From Spirochaetaceae bacterium (GTDB taxonomy: Bacteria > Spirochaetota > Spirochaetia > B11-G9), in the NCBI GenBank assembly GCA_030600745.1, contig JAUVLL010000057.1:1-12298 (forward strand): 12,298 nt of DNA. The letters are read 5' to 3'. Within the stretch, counting starts at the first letter, position 1, and each line of letters starts with the position of its first letter. The notes beneath the pieces are model-generated. The model was not told the DNA's origin. It searched no databases and was given only the letters and a program-made list of their open reading frames with translations. The position numbers and the translations under genes are program-made. This document shows positions 1-5,686 of this stretch, piece by piece.

Positions 1-630
1 TACGATATCTATGGTCTTACAGAGATTATAGGTCCCGGAGTCTCCTGTGAATGTGAGGAACAGAACGGTCTCCATATTAATGAAGATTTTTTCTATCCGG
101 AAATTATAGATGCGGAAACAGGGGAAGTCCTGCCGGAAGGGGAAAAAGGAGAGCTGGTATTTACAACCCTCTCCAGAGAAGGAACACCCCTTATCCGCTA
201 TCGAACAAGAGACATAACATGGCTTTTTCGGGATAACTGCTCCTGTGGACGAACAACAGTTAAAATGCACAGACTTTTGGGCAGAAATGACGATATGCTT
301 ATTATTAAGGGAGTAAATGTATTCCCCTCACAGATAGAGAACATTTTAATGAAAATTGAGAACACCGAACCTCACTATCAGATTATAATTGACAGGGAAT
401 CAACCCAAATGGACAATATAGAACTTCAGGTAGAAGTGGAAGAGAACTTCTTCTCTGATGAAACAAAAGATCTGGAAATTATTCGAAGAAAGATACATAA
501 TGAAATGAAGCAGCAGCTTGGAATATCACTCAACATAAAACTGGTTGAACCTAAGTCAATTACCAGAAGTATGGGCAAGGCCAAGAGAGTTATAGATAAA
601 AGAGATCTACCAAAGGCGGGAGAAAAATGA
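1..630 (+). CDS. paaK: Phenylacetate-CoA ligase (PaaK), C-terminal part, 5' end outside window
   Basis: An AMP-forming acyl-CoA ligase of the PaaK branch that activates phenylacetate or another aryl acid to its CoA thioester in the cytoplasm. The frame is open from base 1 and encodes 209 residues, about half of the usual ~430. Visible family motifs are YGLTEIIGPG near the start of the fragment (adenylate-forming core), the RTRDIT stretch, GRNDDMLIIKGVNVFPSQIE starting near fragment residue 94 (diagnostic of PaaK), and the terminal SMGKAKRVID, whose GK lysine (about residue 193) is the expected catalytic lysine of the mobile C-terminal domain. The stop overlaps the next start by 4 bases (ATGA). 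In many anaerobes this gene plus an ACT gene follows indolepyruvate:ferredoxin oxidoreductase genes; whether that holds upstream is not visible. Substrate specificity is inferred from family only. Confidence 0.93.
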   Translation, partial: YDIYGLTEIIGPGVSCECEEQNGLHINEDFFYPEIIDAETGEVLPEGEKGELVFTTLSREGTPLIRYRTRDITWLFRDNCSCGRTTVKMHRLLGRNDDMLIIKGVNVFPSQIENILMKIENTEPHYQIIIDRESTQMDNIELQVEVEENFFSDETKDLEIIRRKIHNEMKQQLGISLNIKLVEPKSITRSMGKAKRVIDKRDLPKAGEK

Positions 631-1043
631 AAGTAAAACAGATTTCAGTATTTTTGGAAAATACGACAGGCAGACTGGCAGAAGTTACAAAAACAATTGC
701 AAATGCAGGTATAAATTTAAGGGCTATCTCTATTGCGGACACTGCTGATTTTGGTATATTGAGGATTATTCTGGACAAACCGGATGAAGGGATGAAAGTA
801 CTAAAAGATGCCGATTTTACTGCAAAACAGACAGATGTAATAGGTATTATACTTGATGACCAGCCAGGCGGTCTTATGAAAGTTATGGATATTTTTAACA
901 GAGATGGTGTTAATATTGAGTATCTCTATTCATCCCTGATAAATGAAAAAGGAAGTGTTGTCATTATTTTTAAAGTAGAAGATATTGATCATGGACTGGA
1001 AATTGTGGAAAAAGCGGGACTGGAAGCAATTGCTTCGTTTTAA
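627..1043 (+). CDS. Tandem ACT-domain protein (putative amino-acid-binding regulator)
   Basis: A 138-residue cytoplasmic protein made of two ACT domains and nothing else: residues about 1-68 (with FLENTTGRLAEVTKTIANAG) and about 70-138 (with DDQPGGLMKVMDIFNRDGVN). Each shows the typical beta-alpha-beta start with a glycine at the ligand-binding turn. ACT domains bind amino acids or related small molecules and control partner enzymes. It lacks any catalytic domain, so a sensory or allosteric role is inferred. The start is fixed by the 4-base overlap with paaK and the purine-rich GGCGGGAG just upstream, which indicates translational coupling. The same paaK-ACT pairing is a known conserved neighbourhood, consistent with sensing aromatic amino acids or their keto acids, but no ligand can be read from the sequence. 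Confidence 0.92.
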   Translation: MKVKQISVFLENTTGRLAEVTKTIANAGINLRAISIADTADFGILRIILDKPDEGMKVLKDADFTAKQTDVIGIILDDQPGGLMKVMDIFNRDGVNIEYLYSSLINEKGSVVIIFKVEDIDHGLEIVEKAGLEAIASF

Positions 1044-1062
1044 TTATTAAAGGATTTTAAAA

Positions 1063-1491
1063 ATGGGAAAAAAAATTATTTACATCAGCATATTTATTTT
1101 CATGCTAATAATACCAACAGCTTCATTCGCTAAACAGGGTTTAGGAATCGTTCTGGGAGAGCCTACAGGATTAAGTTACAAAGCCGGTAATTTGGCAATC
1201 GGTCTTGGATGGTCATTCGCATCGGACAAAGACCGGATTGATACAACTATAGACTGGTGGCTGATCAATAAAGATTTTGTTGAAATGATGAACTGGTATC
1301 TGGGAATTGGAATCAAAGGGAAATTTGGCAAGGACACAGTCGGCATAGGAGTAAGAGTTCCTATTGGAATTCAGTGGTGGATCGCAGATGAACTTGAACT
1401 CTTTGCAGAACTTGCACCGGGGATGTCACTTGTCCCGGATACCTCTCCTGATTTAAGCGGTGGTATCGGTTTAAGATATTACTTCCAATAA
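1063..1491 (+). CDS. Small outer-membrane beta-barrel-like protein (DUF3996-like)
   Basis: A 142-residue exported protein. Residues 1-23 form a signal peptide: KK near the N-terminus, a long hydrophobic core, and an SFA cleavage motif before KQG. The mature part alternates hydrophobic and polar residues with many glycines and aromatics, and ends in GIGLRYYFQ, a C-terminal aromatic pattern typical of outer-membrane strands. The motifs GEPTGLSYK, GLGWSF, VPIGIQWW and ELFAELAPG match the DUF3996 family, which is frequent in spirochaetes. It could sit in the outer membrane as a small barrel; no function is known to me. A ribosome site AAAGGA lies 8 bases before the ATG, and the gene is 19 bases after the ACT gene, so it may be the distal gene of that operon or have its own promoter. 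Confidence 0.75.
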   Translation: MGKKIIYISIFIFMLIIPTASFAKQGLGIVLGEPTGLSYKAGNLAIGLGWSFASDKDRIDTTIDWWLINKDFVEMMNWYLGIGIKGKFGKDTVGIGVRVPIGIQWWIADELELFAELAPGMSLVPDTSPDLSGGIGLRYYFQ

Positions 1492-1514
1492 TTTTCATAA
1501 AAGAGGATTTTGCG

Positions 1515-1682
1515 ATGTCTATGGTAACAGCTTGTTTTTGGCTGGTCACAGACTTCGTCTGCTTCTCGCCTATGCATCCTAAGCTATTTCGACTAAGAAT
1601 GGGTCCCCGACACTTCGTGTCGCCCATTTTATCTTGCTTTGCGCCAGGTATTGGCCATAAATTAGAGAAGAACCACTTTTAA
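1515..1682 (+). CDS. Possible 55-codon small ORF through the hairpin region (doubtful)
   Basis: ATG at 1515, preceded at good spacing by AAGAGGA (1501-1507), opens a 55-codon frame ending TAA at 1680-1682, just before an intrinsic terminator. The peptide is rich in F, C and P and has no recognisable domain. It runs straight through two TTC-loop hairpins. The related repeat at 5636-5674 differs by single-base indels that break this frame, so the DNA or RNA structure, not a peptide, seems to be what is shared. It may simply be read-through sequence of a repeat or a small RNA. Reported because the ribosome site and terminator placement are suggestive. Confidence 0.2.
   Translation: MSMVTACFWLVTDFVCFSPMHPKLFRLRMGPRHFVSPILSCFAPGIGHKLEKNHF
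1541..1580 (+). repeat. TTC-loop hairpin repeat, copy A
   Basis: About 40 bases that match the reverse complement of 5636-5674. Shared blocks in order are CTGGTC, GACTTCGTC, CTCG-CTATGCATCCT. The centre is a perfect 5-bp stem with a TTC loop (CAGAC-TTC-GTCTG, 1549-1561). In the other copy the stem is GGGAC/GTCCC, so the outer two pairs change on both sides and pairing is kept. This is a dispersed intergenic palindromic element, function unknown. Confidence 0.6.
1598..1630 (+). repeat. Second TTC-loop hairpin with bulged 12-bp stem
   Basis: AATGGG (1598-1603) and CGACAC (1608-1613) pair with the contiguous GTGTCG-CCCATT (1617-1628) around a TTC loop at 1614-1616, leaving a 4-base bulge TCCC. 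A short T run (1627-1630) follows, so it could act as a weak terminator for the upstream outer-membrane gene, or be part of a structured RNA with the hairpin at 1549-1561. It has the same loop as that hairpin but different stem bases. Confidence 0.5.
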
Positions 1683-1715
1683 AATTCAAAATGTGATACA
1701 GCGCAAAAGCTTATT

Positions 1716-1747
1716 AAAGCAGAGGTTTCCAAAATCTCTGCTTTTTT
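1716..1747 (+). terminator. Intrinsic (rho-independent) terminator
   Basis: A 9-bp stem AAAGCAGAG (1716-1724) with CTCTGCTTT (1736-1744), an 11-base loop, and a T run through 1747. It ends transcription from the outer-membrane protein gene or from any transcript of the hairpin region, and separates it from the DUF445 gene. Confidence 0.85.
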
Positions 1748-1754
1748 GTATATT
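1726..1754 (+). promoter_or_regulatory. Candidate promoter for the DUF445 gene
   Basis: TTTCCA (1726-1731) and TATATT (1749-1754) are separated by 17 bases, the -35 element falling in the loop of the preceding terminator. The -10 differs from consensus at one position, the -35 at two. It would give a start near 1761 and a short leader containing the AGGAG ribosome site at 1768-1772. Placement alone makes it plausible; there is little other room for a promoter after the terminator. Confidence 0.35.
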
Positions 1755-1778
1755 ACCCGGGTAGAATAGGAGATTATT

Positions 1779-2498
1779 ATGAATAAAAGCCTTGCAACAA
1801 ATATTATTGCCCTGCTTGTTATACTTGCGGGATACCTGTCCCCATGGTTTAGTAAACAAATACTTTCAGTTGGTTTTTTTGCTCTTTCCGGAGCCATTAC
1901 AAACTGGCTGGCAATACATATGCTGTTTGAAAAAGTTCCATTTCTCTATGGTTCGGGGGTAGTGCCCCTCCATTTTAAGGAGTTTAAGGAAGGAATCCGT
2001 CATCTTATAATGAGAGAGTTTTTTACTAAAGAAAATTTGGAAAAGTTCTTTTCTGAATCATCAAATACAATGATTCCGGATATCAATATAGACAAAGCTA
2101 TTAATAGTGTCGATTATGATCGCATATTTGACAGTCTTACAGCAGTTATTATGGAATCCCAATTTGGTGGGATGCTGGGAATGTTCGGAGGAGCCGATAC
2201 CCTGAATAGTTTTCGGGATCCTTTCATTCTCAAAATAAAAGAATTTGTTAAATCTGAAACAGAATCACCTGCTTTTAAAGCAGCCATTGCTGATTCACTG
2301 GAAACCGGAAACCTGACAGATAAGGTGGAAGCCCAGGTTGAAAGAATAGTTGCTAAAAGGCTGGACGAACTGACCCCTGAAATGGTTAAAAAGATTATTC
2401 AGGATATGATAAAAAAACACCTGGGCTGGCTTGTTATATGGGGAGGTGTGTTTGGTGGAGTTATTGGCCTTGTAATGAGTCTGATAAGATCCCTTTGA
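1779..2498 (+). CDS. DUF445 family membrane protein
   Basis: A 239-residue protein of the DUF445 (YheB-like) family. An N-terminal hydrophobic segment (about residues 8-20) and the conserved GAITNWLAIHMLFEKVPF (about 38-55) identify the family. The long central region is helical and soluble in character, and a second strong membrane segment (about 213-236, WLVIWGGVFGGVIGLVMSL) lies near the C-terminus. So both ends are membrane-anchored with a middle domain between. The biochemical role of the family is unknown. The start is supported by AGGAG six bases before ATG. The methyltransferase gene begins 21 bases after the stop, so the two are probably cotranscribed, although no functional link is evident. 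Confidence 0.85.
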   Translation: MNKSLATNIIALLVILAGYLSPWFSKQILSVGFFALSGAITNWLAIHMLFEKVPFLYGSGVVPLHFKEFKEGIRHLIMREFFTKENLEKFFSESSNTMIPDINIDKAINSVDYDRIFDSLTAVIMESQFGGMLGMFGGADTLNSFRDPFILKIKEFVKSETESPAFKAAIADSLETGNLTDKVEAQVERIVAKRLDELTPEMVKKIIQDMIKKHLGWLVIWGGVFGGVIGLVMSLIRSL

Positions 2499-2519
2499 TC
2501 CGGTAAAGACAGTCAGCAT

Positions 2520-3161
2520 ATGAAATGCCGCCTTTGCAATTCCGAATTAAAAGATCAAAAGAGTGACAGTCAGGGCAGGAAATATCAGATCTGCAGCAGT
2601 TGTGAACTGATACAGCTGGATAAATCATTGTGGCTATCTGATGAGGAGGAAAAAAATCGTTATCTTCTTCATGAAAACAGCACAGACAACGAAGGTTATA
2701 TCAGGTATTTAAACAACATCATTCAAAACTCATTTTCACCATATCTTAAGCCCGGGAGCAGGATTCTTGATTTTGGATGCGGACCTGAAAAAACCTGGGT
2801 AGGCCTTCTGGAGGAGAAAGGTTACCAGGTTTCTACATATGACCCTTACTTTGATGACCAATTAGATTGGATGGAAGAAAATTTCGATGCTATTTCTGCA
2901 ATAGAGGTATTTGAACATATAGCATCACCCTCAGAATCACTTAACACACTATGCAGCTGCCTTAATCCGGAAAACTTCCTTATTATTCGAACCATGCTCC
3001 ATGACAGCAAATGGAATAATTTCAGCAAATGGTGGTATCGGGAAGATCCGACCCACATCTCTTTCTATTCCAAAGCAACAATTGACTTTATCTGTCTAAA
3101 ATGGAATCTTAAACTGATTCAAATAATAGAAAATTGTGAAATTGTACTTAAGAAAATTTGA
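2520..3161 (+). CDS. Class I SAM-dependent methyltransferase with N-terminal zinc ribbon
   Basis: A 213-residue cytoplasmic protein. Residues 3-28 hold CxxC (C3, C6) and CxxC (C25, C28), a probable zinc ribbon. The Rossmann methyltransferase domain follows: motif I LDFGCGPE (83-90) for SAM binding, YDPY (107-110) as the acidic end of strand 2, and AIEVFEHI (127-134). The C-terminal WWYREDPTHISFYS (171-184) is typical of a family of small-substrate methyltransferases placed in Methyltransf_23. The substrate is not identifiable; possible targets include cell-surface sugar or lipid intermediates, but this is a guess. Ribosome site is weak; ATG 2520 is the first start after the DUF445 stop and places the zinc ribbon at the very N-terminus, as expected. 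Confidence 0.85.
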   Translation: MKCRLCNSELKDQKSDSQGRKYQICSSCELIQLDKSLWLSDEEEKNRYLLHENSTDNEGYIRYLNNIIQNSFSPYLKPGSRILDFGCGPEKTWVGLLEEKGYQVSTYDPYFDDQLDWMEENFDAISAIEVFEHIASPSESLNTLCSCLNPENFLIIRTMLHDSKWNNFSKWWYREDPTHISFYSKATIDFICLKWNLKLIQIIENCEIVLKKI

Positions 3162-3178
3162 TTTATTCCCAAAATTAC

Positions 3179-3214
3179 TTGACAAAAATCATAAAATCGT
3201 GCATTTTCTATACG
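3179..3214 (+). promoter_or_regulatory. Possible promoter of tRNA-Asp
   Basis: A perfect -35 hexamer TTGACA lies at 3179-3184, about 40 bases before the tRNA. The -10 is poor: ATTTTC at 3203-3208 has the right spacing and a TG one base before it, whereas TATACG at 3209-3214 is 24 bases away. The -35 match and position support a promoter, but the exact -10 is unresolved. Confidence 0.4.
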
Positions 3215-3220
3215 TTGTTT

Positions 3221-3294
3221 GGGGGTATGGCGAAGCTGGTTATCGCGCCGGCCTGTCAAGCCGGAGACCACGGGTTCAATCCCCGTTACTCCCG
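3221..3294 (+). tRNA. tRNA-Asp (anticodon GTC)
   Basis: A complete 74-nt cloverleaf: acceptor GGGGGTA/TACTCCC (one G-T pair), D stem GCGA/TCGC, anticodon stem CCGGC/GCCGG around the loop CTGTCAA with anticodon GTC at 3255-3257, a 5-nt variable loop, T stem ACGGG/CCCGT with loop TTCAATC, and discriminator G at 3294. The next bases are ACC, so CCA is not encoded and must be added by nucleotidyltransferase. The gene stands alone with its own terminator. Confidence 0.97.
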
Positions 3295-3301
3295 ACCCAT
3301 T

Positions 3302-3327
3302 AAGACCGGATTTATCCGGTCTTTTTT
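3302..3327 (+). terminator. Intrinsic terminator after tRNA-Asp
   Basis: Nine-base-pair stem AAGACCGGA (3302-3310) / TCCGGTCTT (3315-3323), loop TTTA, T run to 3327. It isolates the tRNA from the diguanylate cyclase downstream. Confidence 0.92.
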
Positions 3328-3369
3328 ATACCCCAAACCCTGTAAAAATAATTTATTTCCGGCAGAAGC

Positions 3370-3398
3370 TTGACTACAATTTGATGATCAATGATAAT
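3370..3398 (+). promoter_or_regulatory. Promoter for the diguanylate cyclase-hydrolase operon
   Basis: TTGACT (3370-3375) and GATAAT (3393-3398) are separated by exactly 17 bases; each differs from consensus at one position. It lies right after the tRNA terminator where a new promoter is needed. Transcription would begin near 3405, downstream of the ATG at 3384, so if this promoter is used the protein must start at ATG 3426. Confidence 0.6.
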
Positions 3399-4820
3399 AT
3401 TACTGTGTTTAAGAATAGTTTCCTAATGACATATATTGTACTGACAATTGTGATATTATTTTCTACCCTTGTTACTTCTTTTATAAATTTCCCTTTTTCT
3501 ATTCTGATTCAGTTGGTTTCTATCATAACAGTAATGACCATTTTTTTTCTAATTATAGGAAAAAGGCTAAAACCATCACTAAAGATTTTTCAGACTACTA
3601 TTAAAAAAGTATCAGAAAACGATCCCAGTCTTGATGATTCTGATATCCGAATGATCAACTCAATTTCCGATCACACGTTTTTTAATCCTAAAATGCTTAT
3701 CAAATATGCAAATATACTTCTTTTAAATCAAAACACCTTTCTGGAAACAATCCGCAATGATAGAGATTATATAAATAGATATAAAAACCTTCAGAATACA
3801 GTAATTCACCTGAATCATTACATCGTATCTTCCAATAATATTGAGACCCTTTTGGAGGAGATCCTTAAAACAGCTATTATCACTATCAGTGACAGTAAAG
3901 CGGGTTCAGTAATGATACCTGACCATGAAGGCAATGTAAAATATGTAGCTGCAGTAAATATGGATCTTAAGAAACTAAAAAAAACAAGAATGAATATTCA
4001 AGACACCTACATTTACAAACTAAGCAGAGGGAAGGAACTTAAGCCTGTTATAGTCAGAAATAAAATCAAATTCAATGAGAATTTTCATACACTGGAAAAC
4101 AATCGTTTCATTGAGGAATCAGGAGCGAATGCATATCCCTGTGCGTTAAGCTCCCCTATAATAATAGATAACATTGTTTATGGAGTATTGAGCCTGGACA
4201 GCTCATCTGCAGATGCCTTTGATCAGGAAGACCTGCGAATGATGGAATATTTTACAAGTGAGATGGCAATAGTAATAAAAAACAGCAGACTCATTAAAAA
4301 AGCAGTGCAACTCTCAAAATTTGATAGTTTGACAAATGTTCATAACCGTTATTTCTTCGAAGAAATAGCAAGACTGGCCTTTGAGGAAGTTTTAAGATAT
4401 AAAGGGCAGCTTCATATTGCACTTTTCGACCTCGATAATTTTAAATCGGTTAACGACACTTATGGCCATAGTGAAGGAGATATGGTACTTAAAAATTTCT
4501 CCAGTGTAATCAGCAGCTCTATACGTGGAAGTGATGTTTTCGCGCGATTTGGAGGAGATGAGTTTATTGCACTGTTTAGAAACTCAAATACCGATAATAT
4601 TGAAAAGAAAATTACTGCTATTAGAAAAAAATTAGAGGATTCTCCTCTGATTTTTGGCAATACAAAGTACAGGATTAAATTCAGCTATGGAATATCAAGC
4701 TTCCCTGAGGGAGGAAAAACTCTTGAAGATATTCTTAAAACAGCAGATAAGAATATGTATAAAAACAAAGAACTGAACAAAATGGAGATACCAAATGAAT
4801 CAGATATCGACCTTTCTTAA
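3384..4820 (+). CDS. Membrane-bound GAF-GGDEF diguanylate cyclase
   Basis: Makes the second messenger c-di-GMP from two GTP at the inner membrane. Numbered from ATG 3384 (478 residues): two transmembrane helices at about 15-35 and 37-59, a helical linker, a GAF-like sensor at about 150-300 (PCALSSPII, VYGVLSLDS), then a GGDEF domain at about 310-462. Catalytic features are intact: DSLTNVHNR (314-322), FDLDNFKSVNDTYGHSEGD (metal and GTP site), and FGGDEF (389-394). RGSD (381-384), five residues before GGDEF, is a canonical RxxD inhibitory site, so product inhibition is likely. A longer in-frame reading back to 3219 would cross the tRNA and is wrong. No start has a strong ribosome site; ATG 3426, just before the first helix, is favoured if the promoter at 3370-3398 is real. 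It overlaps the next gene by 26 bases. Confidence 0.9.
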   Translation: MINDNITVFKNSFLMTYIVLTIVILFSTLVTSFINFPFSILIQLVSIITVMTIFFLIIGKRLKPSLKIFQTTIKKVSENDPSLDDSDIRMINSISDHTFFNPKMLIKYANILLLNQNTFLETIRNDRDYINRYKNLQNTVIHLNHYIVSSNNIETLLEEILKTAIITISDSKAGSVMIPDHEGNVKYVAAVNMDLKKLKKTRMNIQDTYIYKLSRGKELKPVIVRNKIKFNENFHTLENNRFIEESGANAYPCALSSPIIIDNIVYGVLSLDSSSADAFDQEDLRMMEYFTSEMAIVIKNSRLIKKAVQLSKFDSLTNVHNRYFFEEIARLAFEEVLRYKGQLHIALFDLDNFKSVNDTYGHSEGDMVLKNFSSVISSSIRGSDVFARFGGDEFIALFRNSNTDNIEKKITAIRKKLEDSPLIFGNTKYRIKFSYGISSFPEGGKTLEDILKTADKNMYKNKELNKMEIPNESDIDLS

Positions 4821-5646
4821 ACTGGATAAGAATAGAAAAATTTTTCTACGATCCTGGCATCCAGAAAATAGAAACGAACTTAAAGGTGTTATTTTAATTG
4901 CTCACGGCTATGCCGAACACTCCGGACGATATGATTATACAGCAAAATATTTTACAGATAAACAATACTCGGTTTATGCACCGGATCATTATGGCCACGG
5001 TAGATCTGATGGAGTAAAAGCGGATGTTCCAAATTTCAATTTATTTGTTTCTGACCTTCAATTTGTGCTAAGAACAATAAAGGAACTTGAAAACAATATA
5101 CCTGTTTTTCTTCTGGGTCATTCAATGGGTGGTGCAATATCCACCATATTGGCATCAGAAGAAGGAGACGATGTAAAAGGACTAATCCTTTCAGGAGCTG
5201 CTATTAGAATTGACGGCGGCGTTTCAGATATAGTTAAATCGATCTCTAAATTTATTGCAGCTGTTGTTCCCCTCCTGCCCCTTGTTGAATTTGCAGTAGA
5301 AGGCATATCTAAGGACCCTGAAGTCATCCAAAACTATAAAAGTGATCCTTATAACTATAACGGCAAGGTAAGAGCCAGAATGGGAAGGGAGATGCTGCGT
5401 TCTGAAGAGATCATAACGGGTAATCTTCTTGCTAAAATTATTATTCCAACTTTAATACTTCACGGAGAAAAGGATCCCCTTGTCAATCCCGAATGCAGCC
5501 GAATCATCAACTCAAATATCAGTTCCAGTGATAAAGAGATGATAATACTGGAAAACCTGTATCATGAAATACTAAATGAACCTGAAAAAGATGAAGTTCT
5601 GGATATAATCGGGAAATGGCTGGATGCCAAAAATAAGGATGCATAG
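4795..5646 (+). CDS. Alpha/beta hydrolase, monoacylglycerol lipase / lysophospholipase type
   Basis: A 283-residue serine hydrolase of the Hydrolase_4 family, expected to cleave acyl-glycerol or lysophospholipid esters. Family motifs are AHGYAEHSGRYD (36-47, oxyanion region), APDHYGHGRSDG (62-73), the nucleophile elbow GHSMGG with Ser110, HGEKDPLVNP with Asp227, and LYHEILNE with His257, giving a complete catalytic triad. There is no signal peptide, so it is probably cytoplasmic or membrane-associated. The ATG lies inside the end of the diguanylate cyclase gene with GGAG at 4784-4787, indicating translational coupling in one operon. Its last codons and stop lie in one arm of the hairpin shared with the end of topA and overlap a dispersed repeat. 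Exact substrate is inferred from family only. Confidence 0.9.
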   Translation: MNQISTFLKLDKNRKIFLRSWHPENRNELKGVILIAHGYAEHSGRYDYTAKYFTDKQYSVYAPDHYGHGRSDGVKADVPNFNLFVSDLQFVLRTIKELENNIPVFLLGHSMGGAISTILASEEGDDVKGLILSGAAIRIDGGVSDIVKSISKFIAAVVPLLPLVEFAVEGISKDPEVIQNYKSDPYNYNGKVRARMGREMLRSEEIITGNLLAKIIIPTLILHGEKDPLVNPECSRIINSNISSSDKEMIILENLYHEILNEPEKDEVLDIIGKWLDAKNKDA

Positions 5647-5686
5647 CCGAGCAGGGACGAAGTCCCGACCAGGCCTAAGCATCTTT
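5629..5686 (-). terminator. Long imperfect hairpin between convergent genes; likely topA terminator
   Basis: Arms 5635-5646 and 5675-5686 pair with one mismatch and one G-T pair; inside them lies a perfect GGGAC-GAA-GTCCC hairpin (5654-5666). On the - strand the structure is followed by a T-rich run (complement of 5629-5634), so it can end topA transcription. On the + strand only three Ts follow, so it is a weaker terminator for the hydrolase operon. Both stop codons, TAG at 5644-5646 (+) and TAG at 5675-5677 (-), lie in the arms. Confidence 0.55.
5636..5674 (-). repeat. TTC-loop hairpin repeat, copy B
   Basis: Read on the - strand it begins CTGGTC, has the stem GGGAC-TTC-GTCCC, and ends CTCGGCTATGCATCCT, matching 1541-1580 at roughly three quarters of positions with a few single-base indels. 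It overlaps the last codons of the hydrolase gene, so the repeat supplies the C-terminal Asp-Ala and stop. Confidence 0.6.

Noticed and set aside
1361..1627. An 88-codon - strand frame antisense to the outer-membrane gene
   Set aside because: Overlaps a gene with a clear signal peptide and barrel motifs; composition not protein-like.
3158..3373. Open frames across the tRNA-Asp region, including a 5' extension of the cyclase gene to 3219
   Set aside because: They run through a complete tRNA and its terminator; the coding start must lie after 3327.
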